A stretch of 9,863 bases of DNA from JAZNOQ01 sp045589215 (GTDB lineage Bacteria > Bacillota > Clostridia > Oscillospirales > CAG-272): positions 1-9,863 of the forward strand of contig JAZNOQ010000067.1 in NCBI GenBank assembly GCA_045589215.1, read 5' to 3'. Below, piece after piece: positions 1 through 6,810 of the stretch. The position numbers and the translations under genes were made by a program. The notes under the pieces are model-generated. The model searched no databases, was not told the origin of the DNA, and was given only the letters and a program-made list of their open reading frames with translations. Each line of letters begins with the position of its first letter. Positions within the stretch are counted from its first letter, which is position 1.

Positions 1-1316
1 GGGCTGGTATCCTCAATGGGAGGCAGCTCTGTTTTGCTCGTGTGATCGACCGCAATGCGAACCGAGCTCTCGGTTGCGATATAATACGCGTGGAGAATGA
101 CCTTGGAGTTATAGTAGGTGGCGTAGAGATTACCGCCGATCTGGTTATCCTGCCAGAAGCTGTAGCCCGCCGCTTCAAGCTGGGTGATGTATTCCTTATA
201 GCCCTGCTCGGTCGCACCCGTGTAATACAGATAATAACCGTCATACAGCATATCCACAACGCCCGAAAGCTCACCGCCCTTGAACATCGGAATATCAACG
301 TTCCACTTGTCGTACGCACATACCTTTTTGATACCGTCCGCCATCACGACGTTCTTAGCGGCGCCATCGGTATCAACGAGATACTGACCGTAGTCCTCTA
401 TGAAGGCGTCGATCGCCATAGCGGAGGTATAGTCTCCCCACCCCGCAATCACGAGCTTATTGCCGATCACACCGTAGCCGTATTCGTTCGGCTTCAGCGT
501 TTTCAGGAAGGCTTTGGTCTCAGGGCGGTTGGTGTCCCCAATCAAGACCTCGAGGTTTTCGTCCTTTGCGGCCTTCAGGTCGGTATCGGTCGAAATCGTC
601 ACACCCGTCTTTGCAGCGATGTCTGCAACGATCTCGCGAATGAACGGAACGATGTAGTCGATACCCGCGTCGGGATCGTTGATGATATTTCCGGCTTCAT
701 CTTCTATGTCTCTGCCCGCAGCACATATATCATTGCCGAAGACGATCTTGTACTGCATCTTATTGTCGGCACCGAGAAGCGAAACTCCGCCCGTACTGCC
801 GTAGGTGTAAGCGAGGTCCTTCGCGATCTCGAACTTGCCGTCCGAGCCACCGGAGACATAGTTATTGACGAAGTAATTCACCGCATCATCGAGCATCGTT
901 ACAGAGGTCGCATTGATGACGATCTTGTTATCGACCTTCTTCACGACGTATCCGCTCTGCTCGCCGAGGTCTGCAAGTGCGCCTGCGGACTGCGTGCGGT
1001 TGGTCGAGCCGATCAGGATCTCCGTGAGCTCGTTATTTTCAAGTTCCGCGTCGGTCTTTACGGTCGCGTCGGCGTTTGTGTACTGCTTCAGCGCATCGAC
1101 GAGGATCTGCACCGCCGCGTTCGTATCGCTGTCTGCCGAAGCCGAGGCAAGAAAGACCACGATCGACACCGAGAACGACTCGGTGTTCGAGGTGCCACCA
1201 CCACCACCGGTGGTCTAGTCACCGCCGCCCGACGTGTCGCACGATGCAAATACCGCTACTGCGACCAAAAGGCACAGAAGCAGTGCAAAAATGCGCATTC
1301 CAAATAGTTTTTTCAT
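1..1316 (-). pseudogene. MBL-type surface lipoprotein paralog, interrupted by in-frame TAG (partial)
   Basis: This gene reads leftward from an ATG at 1316-1314 behind an AAAGGAGG site (1323-1330) and runs off the left edge. The first 33 codons give a lipoprotein signal peptide ending in VFASC, with Cys26 as the likely lipidated residue, then a Gly-rich linker. Codon 34 (1217-1215) is TAG. Beyond it the same frame stays open to the window edge, about 400 codons. That stretch aligns colinearly with the downstream neighbour at 1529-3814, sharing 'AVQILV', 'LDDAVNYFVNN', 'NRPETK', 'LKPNEYGYGV' and 'NLYATYYNSK'. No frameshift is needed. The neighbour has GAG-ACC-ACG-GGC at the equivalent linker, so one G-to-T change in a Glu codon would explain the stop. 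The metallo-beta-lactamase domain expected at the C-terminus lies outside the window. A recently inactivated gene is most likely. Readthrough or a sequencing error cannot be excluded. Confidence 0.8.
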
Positions 1317-1372
1317 AAGGATCCTCCTTTTTTGGATCTGAAGGGCAACAGCCCTCATTTTCACTAAATTTT

Positions 1373-1401
1373 ATTATATCACACCCTTTCTCTTCTGTCA
1401 A
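1373..1401 (-). promoter_or_regulatory. Consensus sigma-A promoter of the TAG-interrupted lipoprotein gene
   Basis: On the minus strand a TTGACA (1401-1396) and a TATAAT (1378-1373) are separated by exactly 17 bases. Both hexamers match the housekeeping consensus perfectly. Transcription would start near 1366, giving a leader of about 50 bases before the ATG at 1316. A strong intact promoter in front of a gene carrying an early stop fits recent loss or readthrough better than old decay. Confidence 0.88.
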
Positions 1402-1465
1402 GAAACAGAAGGAATGCTTCTCAAAATTCGTCATCTTACACACAGCAGGCGGCATGTATTTGTAG

Positions 1466-1507
1466 AAAAAAAACAAGGAGCCCTGCGCGAAAAATGCACA
1501 GAGCCCC
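1466..1507 (-). terminator. Intrinsic terminator of the intact lipoprotein gene
   Basis: Read on the minus strand, the arms 1507-1496 and 1488-1477 form a GC-rich stem of about 12 pairs including some G-U pairs, with a 7-base loop rich in T. It is followed by TTG and a run of eight T (1476-1466). It begins 21 bases after the TAA stop of the gene at 1529-3814. It should separate that transcript from the paralog downstream. Confidence 0.85.
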
Positions 1508-1528
1508 ATGCTTCCCTTCGGGATCTTT

Positions 1529-3814
1529 TTAAGTTTTTCCGTCGAAACGATCGATCACTTCGACTAGCAGGTTTTCATTCTCCTCCTCGTTCTCGGTCAG
1601 TCCGATCAGAGGGATCTTGATCGTTTTGTGTCCCCTGTCCGCAACGACCACAAGAAGAACGTTCTCCTGATTACAAAGCGATCGGTTGATGACCGCCCAA
1701 CCGTTATTATTCGTAGGCTTCATATGCGAGTCAACCGTGCTGTACGTTCCCGGCCAAACGACGACCGAAGGCGCACAGTGTGCGTAAAGATCCACCGATC
1801 CGCCCCAGCCGTGATGAGCGACCTGAAGGATGTCGCACTTGAGCTCGTCGCCGTAGATCTCTACAAGACGAGGCGCCTCCGAATACTGCGCGTCCCCGAG
1901 GATCATAAGCGTTTGCGCATTCTCCCCTTCTCCCGTAGTAAAGCGCGTGATCAGGCTAGTCGCGTTATAGGCGTTGGGCGGAGTCGGATAAGACGTCTCA
2001 ACTGAAAACACGATCTCAATGTCGAGATTGCGGATCCGGAAGATCTGCCCCGAGTGAGCCTTATGCACGGGTGCTTGCATCTTGAATGCCAAGGTTTCGA
2101 GACTGCCCGTAGCGTAGTGACCGTTCTGGTAGAATCTGTAATTCTGCGTCGTTCCGGGCTCGCCGTGAATGATGCGCTCGAGTATGATCTGGTCGCCGTA
2201 CTTCGAGATCAGCGCGTCAAAGCCGTCGTGGTGATCCATATGACCGTGAGAAAGGATATACGCCGCAATGACGATCTTGCCGTCCTTACGCTTATTCAGA
2301 TGATTCAGAAGCTTCCATATCTCCTCATCCTCGACACTGCCGTCGTTTGCGCCTCCGTCGTGAACGATAAAGCTGCCGTCCTCAAGCGTGACGATAAAGC
2401 AGTTGCCCCAATTGCCGATGCTCGTGTCGAAATCATGCATCGTGAAGGATACGTCCGTCACCTTCTCGCCGTAATACGGGCTGGTATCCTCAACAGGGGG
2501 AAGCTCCGAGAACTGCAAGGAGTCGACCGCAAGGCGAACGGTATTGTCCGAGGTAAGATAATAGGCGTGAATGCTCACCTTGGAATTATAGTAGGTCGCG
2601 TACAGGTTATCCCCGATCCGGTTATCCTGCAAGAACTTAAATCCTGCCGCTTCGAGCTGCGAAAGGTACGCACGGTAGCCTTCTGCGGTCGCATTCTCGT
2701 AGGTCAGATAGTATCCGTACTTGACCATGTCGATGACGCCCATCAGCTCACCGCCCTGGTAAAACGGAATATCCACGTTCCATCTCGTATAGGCGGAGGT
2801 CTTTCGTTCACCCTCAACCATCACGAGATTTTTGAGATCACCCTCTGTGTCCTCAAGGTACGCGTCACAGTTTTCAAGGAAAAATTCCACTGCCATCGCG
2901 GAGGTATAATCGCCCCAGCCCGCAATGACGAGCTTGTTTCCGACAACACCGTAGCCGTATTCGTTCGGCTTCAGCGTCTTTAAGAAGGTCTTAGTCTCGG
3001 GACGGTTGGTCGCGCCGATCAGGATCTCAAGGTTCCCGTCCTCCGCCGTGCCCTTATCGGCTTCCGCTTCGATGCTCATGCCGATCTTCGCGGAAAATTC
3101 GGTATTGAACATTCCTACGTATTTGTAGATATAATCAATACCCGTCGACGTATCGATCTCTCCCTCCTCAAGGTCGGATGCGGAGCCCTTGGTATCCACG
3201 TTCTGACTGAAAAGGGCCTTATACTGACAAGCATTGTCTTCCCCAAGGAGGGTAATGCCTCCCGTGCTTCCGTACGCGAAGCTGAGATCTGCGGGAAGCT
3301 GAAGGGTGCCGCTCGAGGAGGAGGACACGCAGTTGTTGACAAAATAATTCACCGCATCGTCGAGCATCACGGCGTGTGTCGCATTCAAAACGATCTTGTT
3401 CCCGTCCTTCAGCACGACAAATCCGTTCTGACCGTTCAGCTTTTCAAGTGCCGATGCGGACTGTGCGCGATTCGTCGCACCGATAAGAATTTCGGTGACC
3501 TCTGCGTTTTCAAGCTCGGCGTCGGTCTTGACCGTCGCATCTGCGCCCGTATACTGCTTCAGCGCACCGACGAGGATCTGTACCGCCTCGTTCGTGGCGT
3601 CATCCGCAGATGCGGGTGTCAAAATGACCGCGTCCGACACAGGGATCTTCAGGATAGAGGGATCCCCGCCCGTGGTCTCACCGTCATTACCTTCTGCACT
3701 ACTACTGTCACTTGTTCCGCCGCCGTCCGATTGATCGCACGAAGCAAATACCGCTACTGTAAGAACAATGCACAGAAGCAGTACAAAAATGCGAAGTCCA
3801 AATAATTTTTTCAT
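1529..3814 (-). CDS. Surface lipoprotein with ComEC-like metallo-beta-lactamase domain
   Basis: A 761-residue protein starting at ATG 3814, with AAAGGAGA (3821-3828) 6 bases upstream, and ending in TAA. Residues 1-26 are a lipoprotein signal with FASC (Cys26), then a Ser/Gly/Asp linker to about 50. Two related segments follow, around 107-160 ('EILIGATNR' then 'LDDAVNYFVNN') and 262-317 ('EILIGATNR' then 'SAMAVEFFLEN'), which suggests internal duplication. A Tyr-rich middle region spans about 340-435. From about 450 there is a metallo-beta-lactamase fold: VHDGG (484-488), HGHMDH (523-528), GDA (640-642) and AHHG (666-669). This motif set is that of the ComEC/Rec2-type branch (COG2333-like). 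In ComEC that domain is linked to DNA strand degradation, but the substrate of free-standing relatives is not established. The protein should sit on the outer face of the membrane. It has a close tandem paralog at 1-1316. Its function is otherwise unknown; an extracellular phosphoesterase or nuclease is only a guess. Confidence 0.9.
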   Translation of the reverse strand: MKKLFGLRIFVLLLCIVLTVAVFASCDQSDGGGTSDSSSAEGNDGETTGGDPSILKIPVSDAVILTPASADDATNEAVQILVGALKQYTGADATVKTDAELENAEVTEILIGATNRAQSASALEKLNGQNGFVVLKDGNKIVLNATHAVMLDDAVNYFVNNCVSSSSSGTLQLPADLSFAYGSTGGITLLGEDNACQYKALFSQNVDTKGSASDLEEGEIDTSTGIDYIYKYVGMFNTEFSAKIGMSIEAEADKGTAEDGNLEILIGATNRPETKTFLKTLKPNEYGYGVVGNKLVIAGWGDYTSAMAVEFFLENCDAYLEDTEGDLKNLVMVEGERKTSAYTRWNVDIPFYQGGELMGVIDMVKYGYYLTYENATAEGYRAYLSQLEAAGFKFLQDNRIGDNLYATYYNSKVSIHAYYLTSDNTVRLAVDSLQFSELPPVEDTSPYYGEKVTDVSFTMHDFDTSIGNWGNCFIVTLEDGSFIVHDGGANDGSVEDEEIWKLLNHLNKRKDGKIVIAAYILSHGHMDHHDGFDALISKYGDQIILERIIHGEPGTTQNYRFYQNGHYATGSLETLAFKMQAPVHKAHSGQIFRIRNLDIEIVFSVETSYPTPPNAYNATSLITRFTTGEGENAQTLMILGDAQYSEAPRLVEIYGDELKCDILQVAHHGWGGSVDLYAHCAPSVVVWPGTYSTVDSHMKPTNNNGWAVINRSLCNQENVLLVVVADRGHKTIKIPLIGLTENEEENENLLVEVIDRFDGKT

Positions 3815-3866
3815 CGGAGGTCTCCTTTGGAGTATAAGAATAAAGGTATTTTACCTTAATAGGGTT

Positions 3867-3895
3867 ATTGTACTATATTTTCTCTATACTGTCAA
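3867..3895 (-). promoter_or_regulatory. Sigma-A promoter of the intact lipoprotein gene
   Basis: On the minus strand TTGACA (3895-3890) and TACAAT (3872-3867) lie 17 bases apart. Transcription would start near 3860. A short inverted repeat, AAGGTA/TACCTT (3843-3857, 3-base loop), sits at the predicted start of the transcript and could be a small hairpin or a protein site. The promoter lies between the end of the acetyltransferase gene (3946) and the lipoprotein start, so the lipoprotein gene can be transcribed on its own. Confidence 0.8.
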
Positions 3896-3945
3896 GAGCG
3901 AGCAGATCATGACGCGAATTTTCGTCACCTTGCACATACCGCTTG

Positions 3946-4515
3946 TCAAAAATGCTCCCCACGAAGGATCGCACAAACACCGACCGTTGAGAGCTTTCCC
4001 TTGATGCGCATTCCGTTTCTGTGGTAGCCCTCAAGGCGCATCCCAAGCTTTTCCATCACGCGAAGCGAACGGACGTTTCCTTCCATGAATTTCGCCTCGA
4101 TCCGTTCGAGCAAAAGCGTATCAAAGCCGAAGGAAAGAAGTGCGCGAAGTGCCTCGGGTGCGTACCCTCTTCCCCACACGTCGGGATTCAGGACGTATCC
4201 GATCTCTCCGCAATCATCCTCATAGCGGAAGCGGGTAAAGCCGCAGGTGCCGACCATCCGTCCGCTTGTCTTTTCGATCACAGCCCAATCAAAAAAGTCT
4301 CCGATCGCGTACCGCGATTCGAGATATTCGAGATATTCCCTCGTATAAAAGAGCGACGTGTGCGGCTCCCACGTAAGATACCGCGTCACCTCGGGATCCT
4401 TCGCATACGCATACATATCCTCCGCATCCACAAGCGACATCTGCCGCAGAATGAGCCGCTCGGTCTCTATCGTCGGCTGATTTCTAAAAATTCTCGATAC
4501 CGTTTCCCGTTTCAC
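3946..4515 (-). CDS. GNAT family N-acetyltransferase (RimJ/RimL-like)
   Basis: A 189-residue protein starting at GTG 4515-4513, with GGAGG at 4525-4529, and ending in TGA. It opens with 'IETERLILRQMSLVDAEDMYAYAKDPEVTRYL' in outline, the typical N-terminus of the RimJ/RimL branch. The acetyl-CoA-binding motif A is visible around residues 112-121 (PDVWGRGYAPEA), preceded by GEIGYVLN. Then comes 'EGNVRSLRVMEKLGMRLEGY', the usual C-terminal part where an Asn-x-x-Ser helix packs by the cofactor. Family members move acetyl from acetyl-CoA to protein N-termini, small amines or antibiotics. Nothing here fixes the substrate. It is cytosolic, with its own promoter at 4552-4580. No strong terminator is visible after it, so some transcripts may continue into the lipoprotein gene. 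Confidence 0.92.
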   Translation of the reverse strand: MKRETVSRIFRNQPTIETERLILRQMSLVDAEDMYAYAKDPEVTRYLTWEPHTSLFYTREYLEYLESRYAIGDFFDWAVIEKTSGRMVGTCGFTRFRYEDDCGEIGYVLNPDVWGRGYAPEALRALLSFGFDTLLLERIEAKFMEGNVRSLRVMEKLGMRLEGYHRNGMRIKGKLSTVGVCAILRGEHF

Positions 4516-4551
4516 CGTCTATTTCCTCCGTATCGACATCGTTATGGTATC

Positions 4552-4580
4552 AGTATAATCGATTTTTCCTCTCTTTGCAA
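4552..4580 (-). promoter_or_regulatory. Promoter of the acetyltransferase gene
   Basis: On the minus strand TTGCAA (4580-4575) and TATACT (4557-4552) are 17 bases apart, each one base off consensus at most positions that matter. The predicted transcript start near 4545 leaves a short leader before the GTG at 4515. It shares the 152-bp divergent intergenic region with the rightward promoter at 4630-4638. Confidence 0.65.
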
Positions 4581-4629
4581 GATGAAACGTGAAAATTTTG
4601 AAAAAACCCTTTCCTTTTATCGGGCTTTA

Positions 4630-4638
4630 TGTTATACT
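4630..4638 (+). promoter_or_regulatory. Extended -10 promoter for the murE operon
   Basis: TG at 4630-4631, one base, then TATACT (4633-4638) forms an extended -10 element. The -35 hexamer 17 bases upstream (4610-4615, TTTCCT) is poor, which extended -10 promoters tolerate. The transcript would start about 7 bases later, giving a leader of about 23 bases with AAAGGAGG at 4653-4660 before the ATG at 4668. Confidence 0.6.
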
Positions 4639-4667
4639 AAAGACATCACAAAAAAGGAGGTCGGGAT

Positions 4668-5117
4668 ATGTACTGCGAAACGAAACGAGCAGAGCTTGTG
4701 CGCGATACGATTGCGGGCTCGTGCATTCCTCTTCTGTGCGGAAATGTAAAGGCGGTCCGCCGTGCAGCTCGCGTTTTTTACGGCCTTTACGGTCTTCCTT
4801 CTTACGCGATCCTAACGGGGTCCCCGCGTCTCCCGCTCCCCTTTTATCTGCGACGCATCCCGACGCCCTCCCTCGCGCCTCGCTTTCTCACAGAGATCGC
4901 GATCCGCTTTTTCGAGGAGCTTGAGCCGACCGCTCTGCCCGTTCTGATCGACTGCACCGAGGAGCGCTTTTTTCTGACCGAAGAGGCGCTTCGATGCTCC
5001 CTTGAAAGCCGATGCTTTCTGTCGGATCTTGCGGGCCATAAGGAGATCCCGCCCTTTTGCTATCTCTCGCCCGAAGAGAACGAAATTCGGGGAGAAAGGA
5101 GGGATCGATCTTGCTGA
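4668..5117 (+). CDS. Unrecognised 149-residue protein, first gene of the murE operon
   Basis: The ATG at 4668 has an ideal AAAGGAGG 7 bases upstream, the frame is open for 149 codons to a TGA, and the next gene begins inside its last codons. I therefore consider it real. I do not recognise the family with confidence. The pattern is: residues 20-50 with alternating hydrophobic and small residues ('LCGNVKAVRRAARVFYGLYG'), a Pro-rich stretch at 52-68, then 'FLTEIAIRFFEEL', 'ALPVLIDCTEERFFLTEEA' and 'CFLSDL'. This order recalls the N-terminal pre-ATP-grasp part of carboxylate-amine ligases: nucleotide-fold start, strand ending in a 'D.E.F' turn, then a helix. There is no ATP-grasp catalytic domain after it. 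If the resemblance is real, this is a stand-alone or shortened form. No signal peptide or clear membrane helix is seen. Confidence 0.72.
   Translation: MYCETKRAELVRDTIAGSCIPLLCGNVKAVRRAARVFYGLYGLPSYAILTGSPRLPLPFYLRRIPTPSLAPRFLTEIAIRFFEELEPTALPVLIDCTEERFFLTEEALRCSLESRCFLSDLAGHKEIPPFCYLSPEENEIRGERRDRSC
5095..5102 (+). promoter_or_regulatory. Ribosome binding site fixing a TTG start for murE
   Basis: AAAGGAGG lies 8 bases before a TTG at 5111-5113. An in-frame ATG exists at 5057, but it has no such site and would add 18 residues (rich in Arg) not expected at a MurE N-terminus. The site lies inside the 3' end of the upstream gene. The TTG precedes that gene's TGA (5115-5117) by one base, which suggests translational coupling. 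Confidence 0.85.
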
Positions 5118-6664
5118 CACACACCGTCCGTCCCCTCTCGGAGCTTCTCGCCGATGCACCGCCTTCTATGACCGTCGGCATGATACCGGAAGGTGACTTC
5201 CCTCTGCACGCCGTGTTTTCCGACTCGCGAGAGGCTTCGGAATACGGAAGGCAGGGACTTTTCACAGCGATCGTCGGCGCATCCTTTGACGGTCACAGCT
5301 TTGCACGCGCCGTCTATGACGCGGGTTGCCGCATATTCGCCGTCTCGCGCATCCTCCCTCTTCCCGAGGACGCGCTTCAGCTCGTCTATCCCGACACCCG
5401 CATCGCGCTCGCCCTTTTGTCGGCATCCTTCTACAGACATCCCTCAAGGGAGCTTACTGTAGTCGGCGTGACGGGAACGAAGGGAAAGACCACGACCTGC
5501 CTTCTCGCAGAGTCGATCCTGCTCCGCGCGGGGATCCCCACGGGTTACATCGGAACGAGCGGGATCCGTTATGCGGGCGTTTCGCAGGAAAGCCCGAACA
5601 CCACCCCCGAGAGCCTCATTCTTCAGCGCACGATGCGAGAGATGCTCGACGCGGGGATCCGCGTGCTCGTGATGGAGGTCTCGTCACAGGCGCTGATGCA
5701 GCACCGCGTACACGGGATCGGATTTTCTGTTACGGTCTTTACAAATCTCTCGAAGGATCACGTCGGACCGCGCGAGCATCCGAGCTTTTCGCACTATAAG
5801 GACACAAAGCGATCCCTATTTACAAGTTATCCCGCAGATGCGGTCATTCTGAACGGGGACGATCCCGTTTCCCCCGAAATGCTTCCCTTGGGTGTTTCCG
5901 CACGTGTCAGGACCTTTTCAACGGCGGCAGAACCGAAAAAAGGAAGCCACGTTCTCCCGACGCCGTCTCTCACAGCGCGAGAGATCGCGCCTGCCTCCTC
6001 TGCGGACGGCAGGATCGGCATTTCCTTCCGCCTTCACGGTGACGGCTTCACGGAGACCGAGCATCCCGTTTTCCTTCCCCTCCCCGGGGAATGTAACGTT
6101 CAAAACGCGCTTGCCGCGCTCCTGATCTGCACAGAGCTTGGTGTCCCTGCCGATACAGCCGCAGAGCATCTTTCCGAGATCTCGATAAAGGGGCGGTGCG
6201 AAGCGGTAGCGACAGGTCGCGGTGCTCGCGTCCTGATCGACTATGCACACAACGAGGCAAGCCTTCGCGAGATCCTTTCCGCCTTGCGAAATTACGCGCC
6301 GAAGCGTCTGATCGTTCTCTTCGGCTCGGTCGGAGGGCGCACACAGGAGCGGCGCGCGTCAATGGGCGCCGTCGCATCCTCTCTTGCCGATTTCTGCATC
6401 CTGACGTCGGACAACCCCGACTGCGAGCCGCCCGAAAGCATCCTTTCGGACATCGAGCGCGGCTTCACCCGTGACTGTCCGCACGTGAAGATCCCCGACC
6501 GCAGAGAGGCGATCCGCTACGGGCTCAGGGTCGCAGAAGAGGGAGATATCCTTCTCCTCGCGGGAAAGGGACACGAGACCTATCAGCTCGTAAACGGCGA
6601 AAAGCTCCCCTTTTCGGAGCGTGAGATCGTCGAGGAATGGGTTTCGCAGATTCAAAGTATATAA
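5111..6664 (+). CDS. murE: MurE-type UDP-MurNAc-tripeptide ligase
   Basis: A 517-residue cytosolic Mur ligase from TTG 5111 to TAA. The UDP-substrate N-domain has 'FSDSREASEYGRQGLF' and DGHSF. The central ATPase has GTKGKTT (122-128), NTTPES (163-168), EVSSQ (189-193) and HYKDTK with Lys233 in the place of the carbamylated lysine. The C-domain has DYAHNE (377-382), TSDNPD (432-437) and GKGHE (485-489). The family adds the third residue to UDP-MurNAc-L-Ala-D-Glu for peptidoglycan. Diaminopimelate-adding enzymes carry DNPR here, whose Arg contacts the substrate; this protein has DNPD, so its amino acid is uncertain. DYAHN instead of DYAHT also sets it slightly apart and, as I recall, occurs in extra MurE copies of Clostridia. 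It follows and slightly overlaps the 149-residue gene, and no other cell-wall (dcw) gene is beside it. A second murE elsewhere in the genome is plausible. Confidence 0.92.
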   Translation: MLTHTVRPLSELLADAPPSMTVGMIPEGDFPLHAVFSDSREASEYGRQGLFTAIVGASFDGHSFARAVYDAGCRIFAVSRILPLPEDALQLVYPDTRIALALLSASFYRHPSRELTVVGVTGTKGKTTTCLLAESILLRAGIPTGYIGTSGIRYAGVSQESPNTTPESLILQRTMREMLDAGIRVLVMEVSSQALMQHRVHGIGFSVTVFTNLSKDHVGPREHPSFSHYKDTKRSLFTSYPADAVILNGDDPVSPEMLPLGVSARVRTFSTAAEPKKGSHVLPTPSLTAREIAPASSADGRIGISFRLHGDGFTETEHPVFLPLPGECNVQNALAALLICTELGVPADTAAEHLSEISIKGRCEAVATGRGARVLIDYAHNEASLREILSALRNYAPKRLIVLFGSVGGRTQERRASMGAVASSLADFCILTSDNPDCEPPESILSDIERGFTRDCPHVKIPDRREAIRYGLRVAEEGDILLLAGKGHETYQLVNGEKLPFSEREIVEEWVSQIQSI

Positions 6665-6685
6665 GTTTCCTTGCACGTTGCTTTG

Positions 6686-6711
6686 ATTTTTGCGTTGGCA
6701 ATCGCAAAATT
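6686..6711 (+). terminator. Weak AT-rich hairpin after murE
   Basis: The arms TTTTGCG (6688-6694) and CGCAAAA (6703-6709) pair perfectly around an 8-base loop, about 22 bases after the murE stop. No T-run follows on the plus strand, so as an intrinsic terminator it is poor. It is the only hairpin seen between murE and the next promoter. Confidence 0.3.
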
Positions 6712-6735
6712 ATCCCTATAATTACCTAGGCATCT

Positions 6736-6766
6736 ACAAAAATCACATCTAAATGCACAAAAATCA
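6736..6766 (+). repeat. Direct repeat pair upstream of the hydrolase promoter
   Basis: ACAAAAATCA occurs at 6736-6745 and again, identical, at 6757-6766. The start-to-start distance is 21 bases, two helix turns, so both copies face the same side of the DNA. The pair ends 11 bases before the -35 hexamer at 6778. This is the usual place and geometry for a dimeric activator such as a response regulator. The bases do not fit the LytTR consensus, so the regulator cannot be named. Confidence 0.5.
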
Positions 6767-6777
6767 TCTCGCCCCCC

Positions 6778-6805
6778 TTGACATTTCGTTCAAAAGTGCT
6801 ATAAT
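6778..6805 (+). promoter_or_regulatory. Promoter of the secreted hydrolase operon
   Basis: TTGACA (6778-6783), a 16-base spacer and TATAAT (6800-6805). A TG one base before the -10 (6797-6798) also makes it an extended -10. Every core element is consensus, so any control probably acts by repression at the inverted repeat just downstream or by the direct repeats upstream. Transcription should start near 6812, leaving a leader of about 56 bases. Confidence 0.85.
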
Positions 6806-6810
6806 AAAAG

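Noticed and set aside
1203..1214. 12-bp palindrome ACCACCGGTGGT next to the TAG
   Set aside because: It arises from the Thr/Gly codon run of the linker and is not placed like a regulatory hairpin.
1215..1217. Pyrrolysine or a genome-wide TAG reassignment
   Set aside because: The stop lies in a disordered linker, not a catalytic site, and no PylT/PylS gene is in view. Six complete genes here end in TAA or TGA only, which is compatible with reassignment but far too few to show it.
42..1307. Long plus-strand open frame of 421 codons
   Set aside because: It is antisense to the lipoprotein paralog, lacks a ribosome site, and its composition is that of a shadow frame. The minus strand aligns to the intact paralog.
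2054..2983. Plus-strand open frame of 309 codons, with others at 1628-2005 and 3374-3805
   Set aside because: All lie opposite the intact lipoprotein gene, whose motifs are unmistakable, and none has a start signal.
3899..3925. Possible terminator after the acetyltransferase gene (TGACG/CGTCA arms)
   Set aside because: The stem is only about 5 pairs with mismatches and has no T-run.
5057..5110. ATG 5057 as the murE start
   Set aside because: No ribosome site, a long overlap with the upstream gene, and an Arg-rich extension not seen in the family. The TTG at 5111 has an ideal site.
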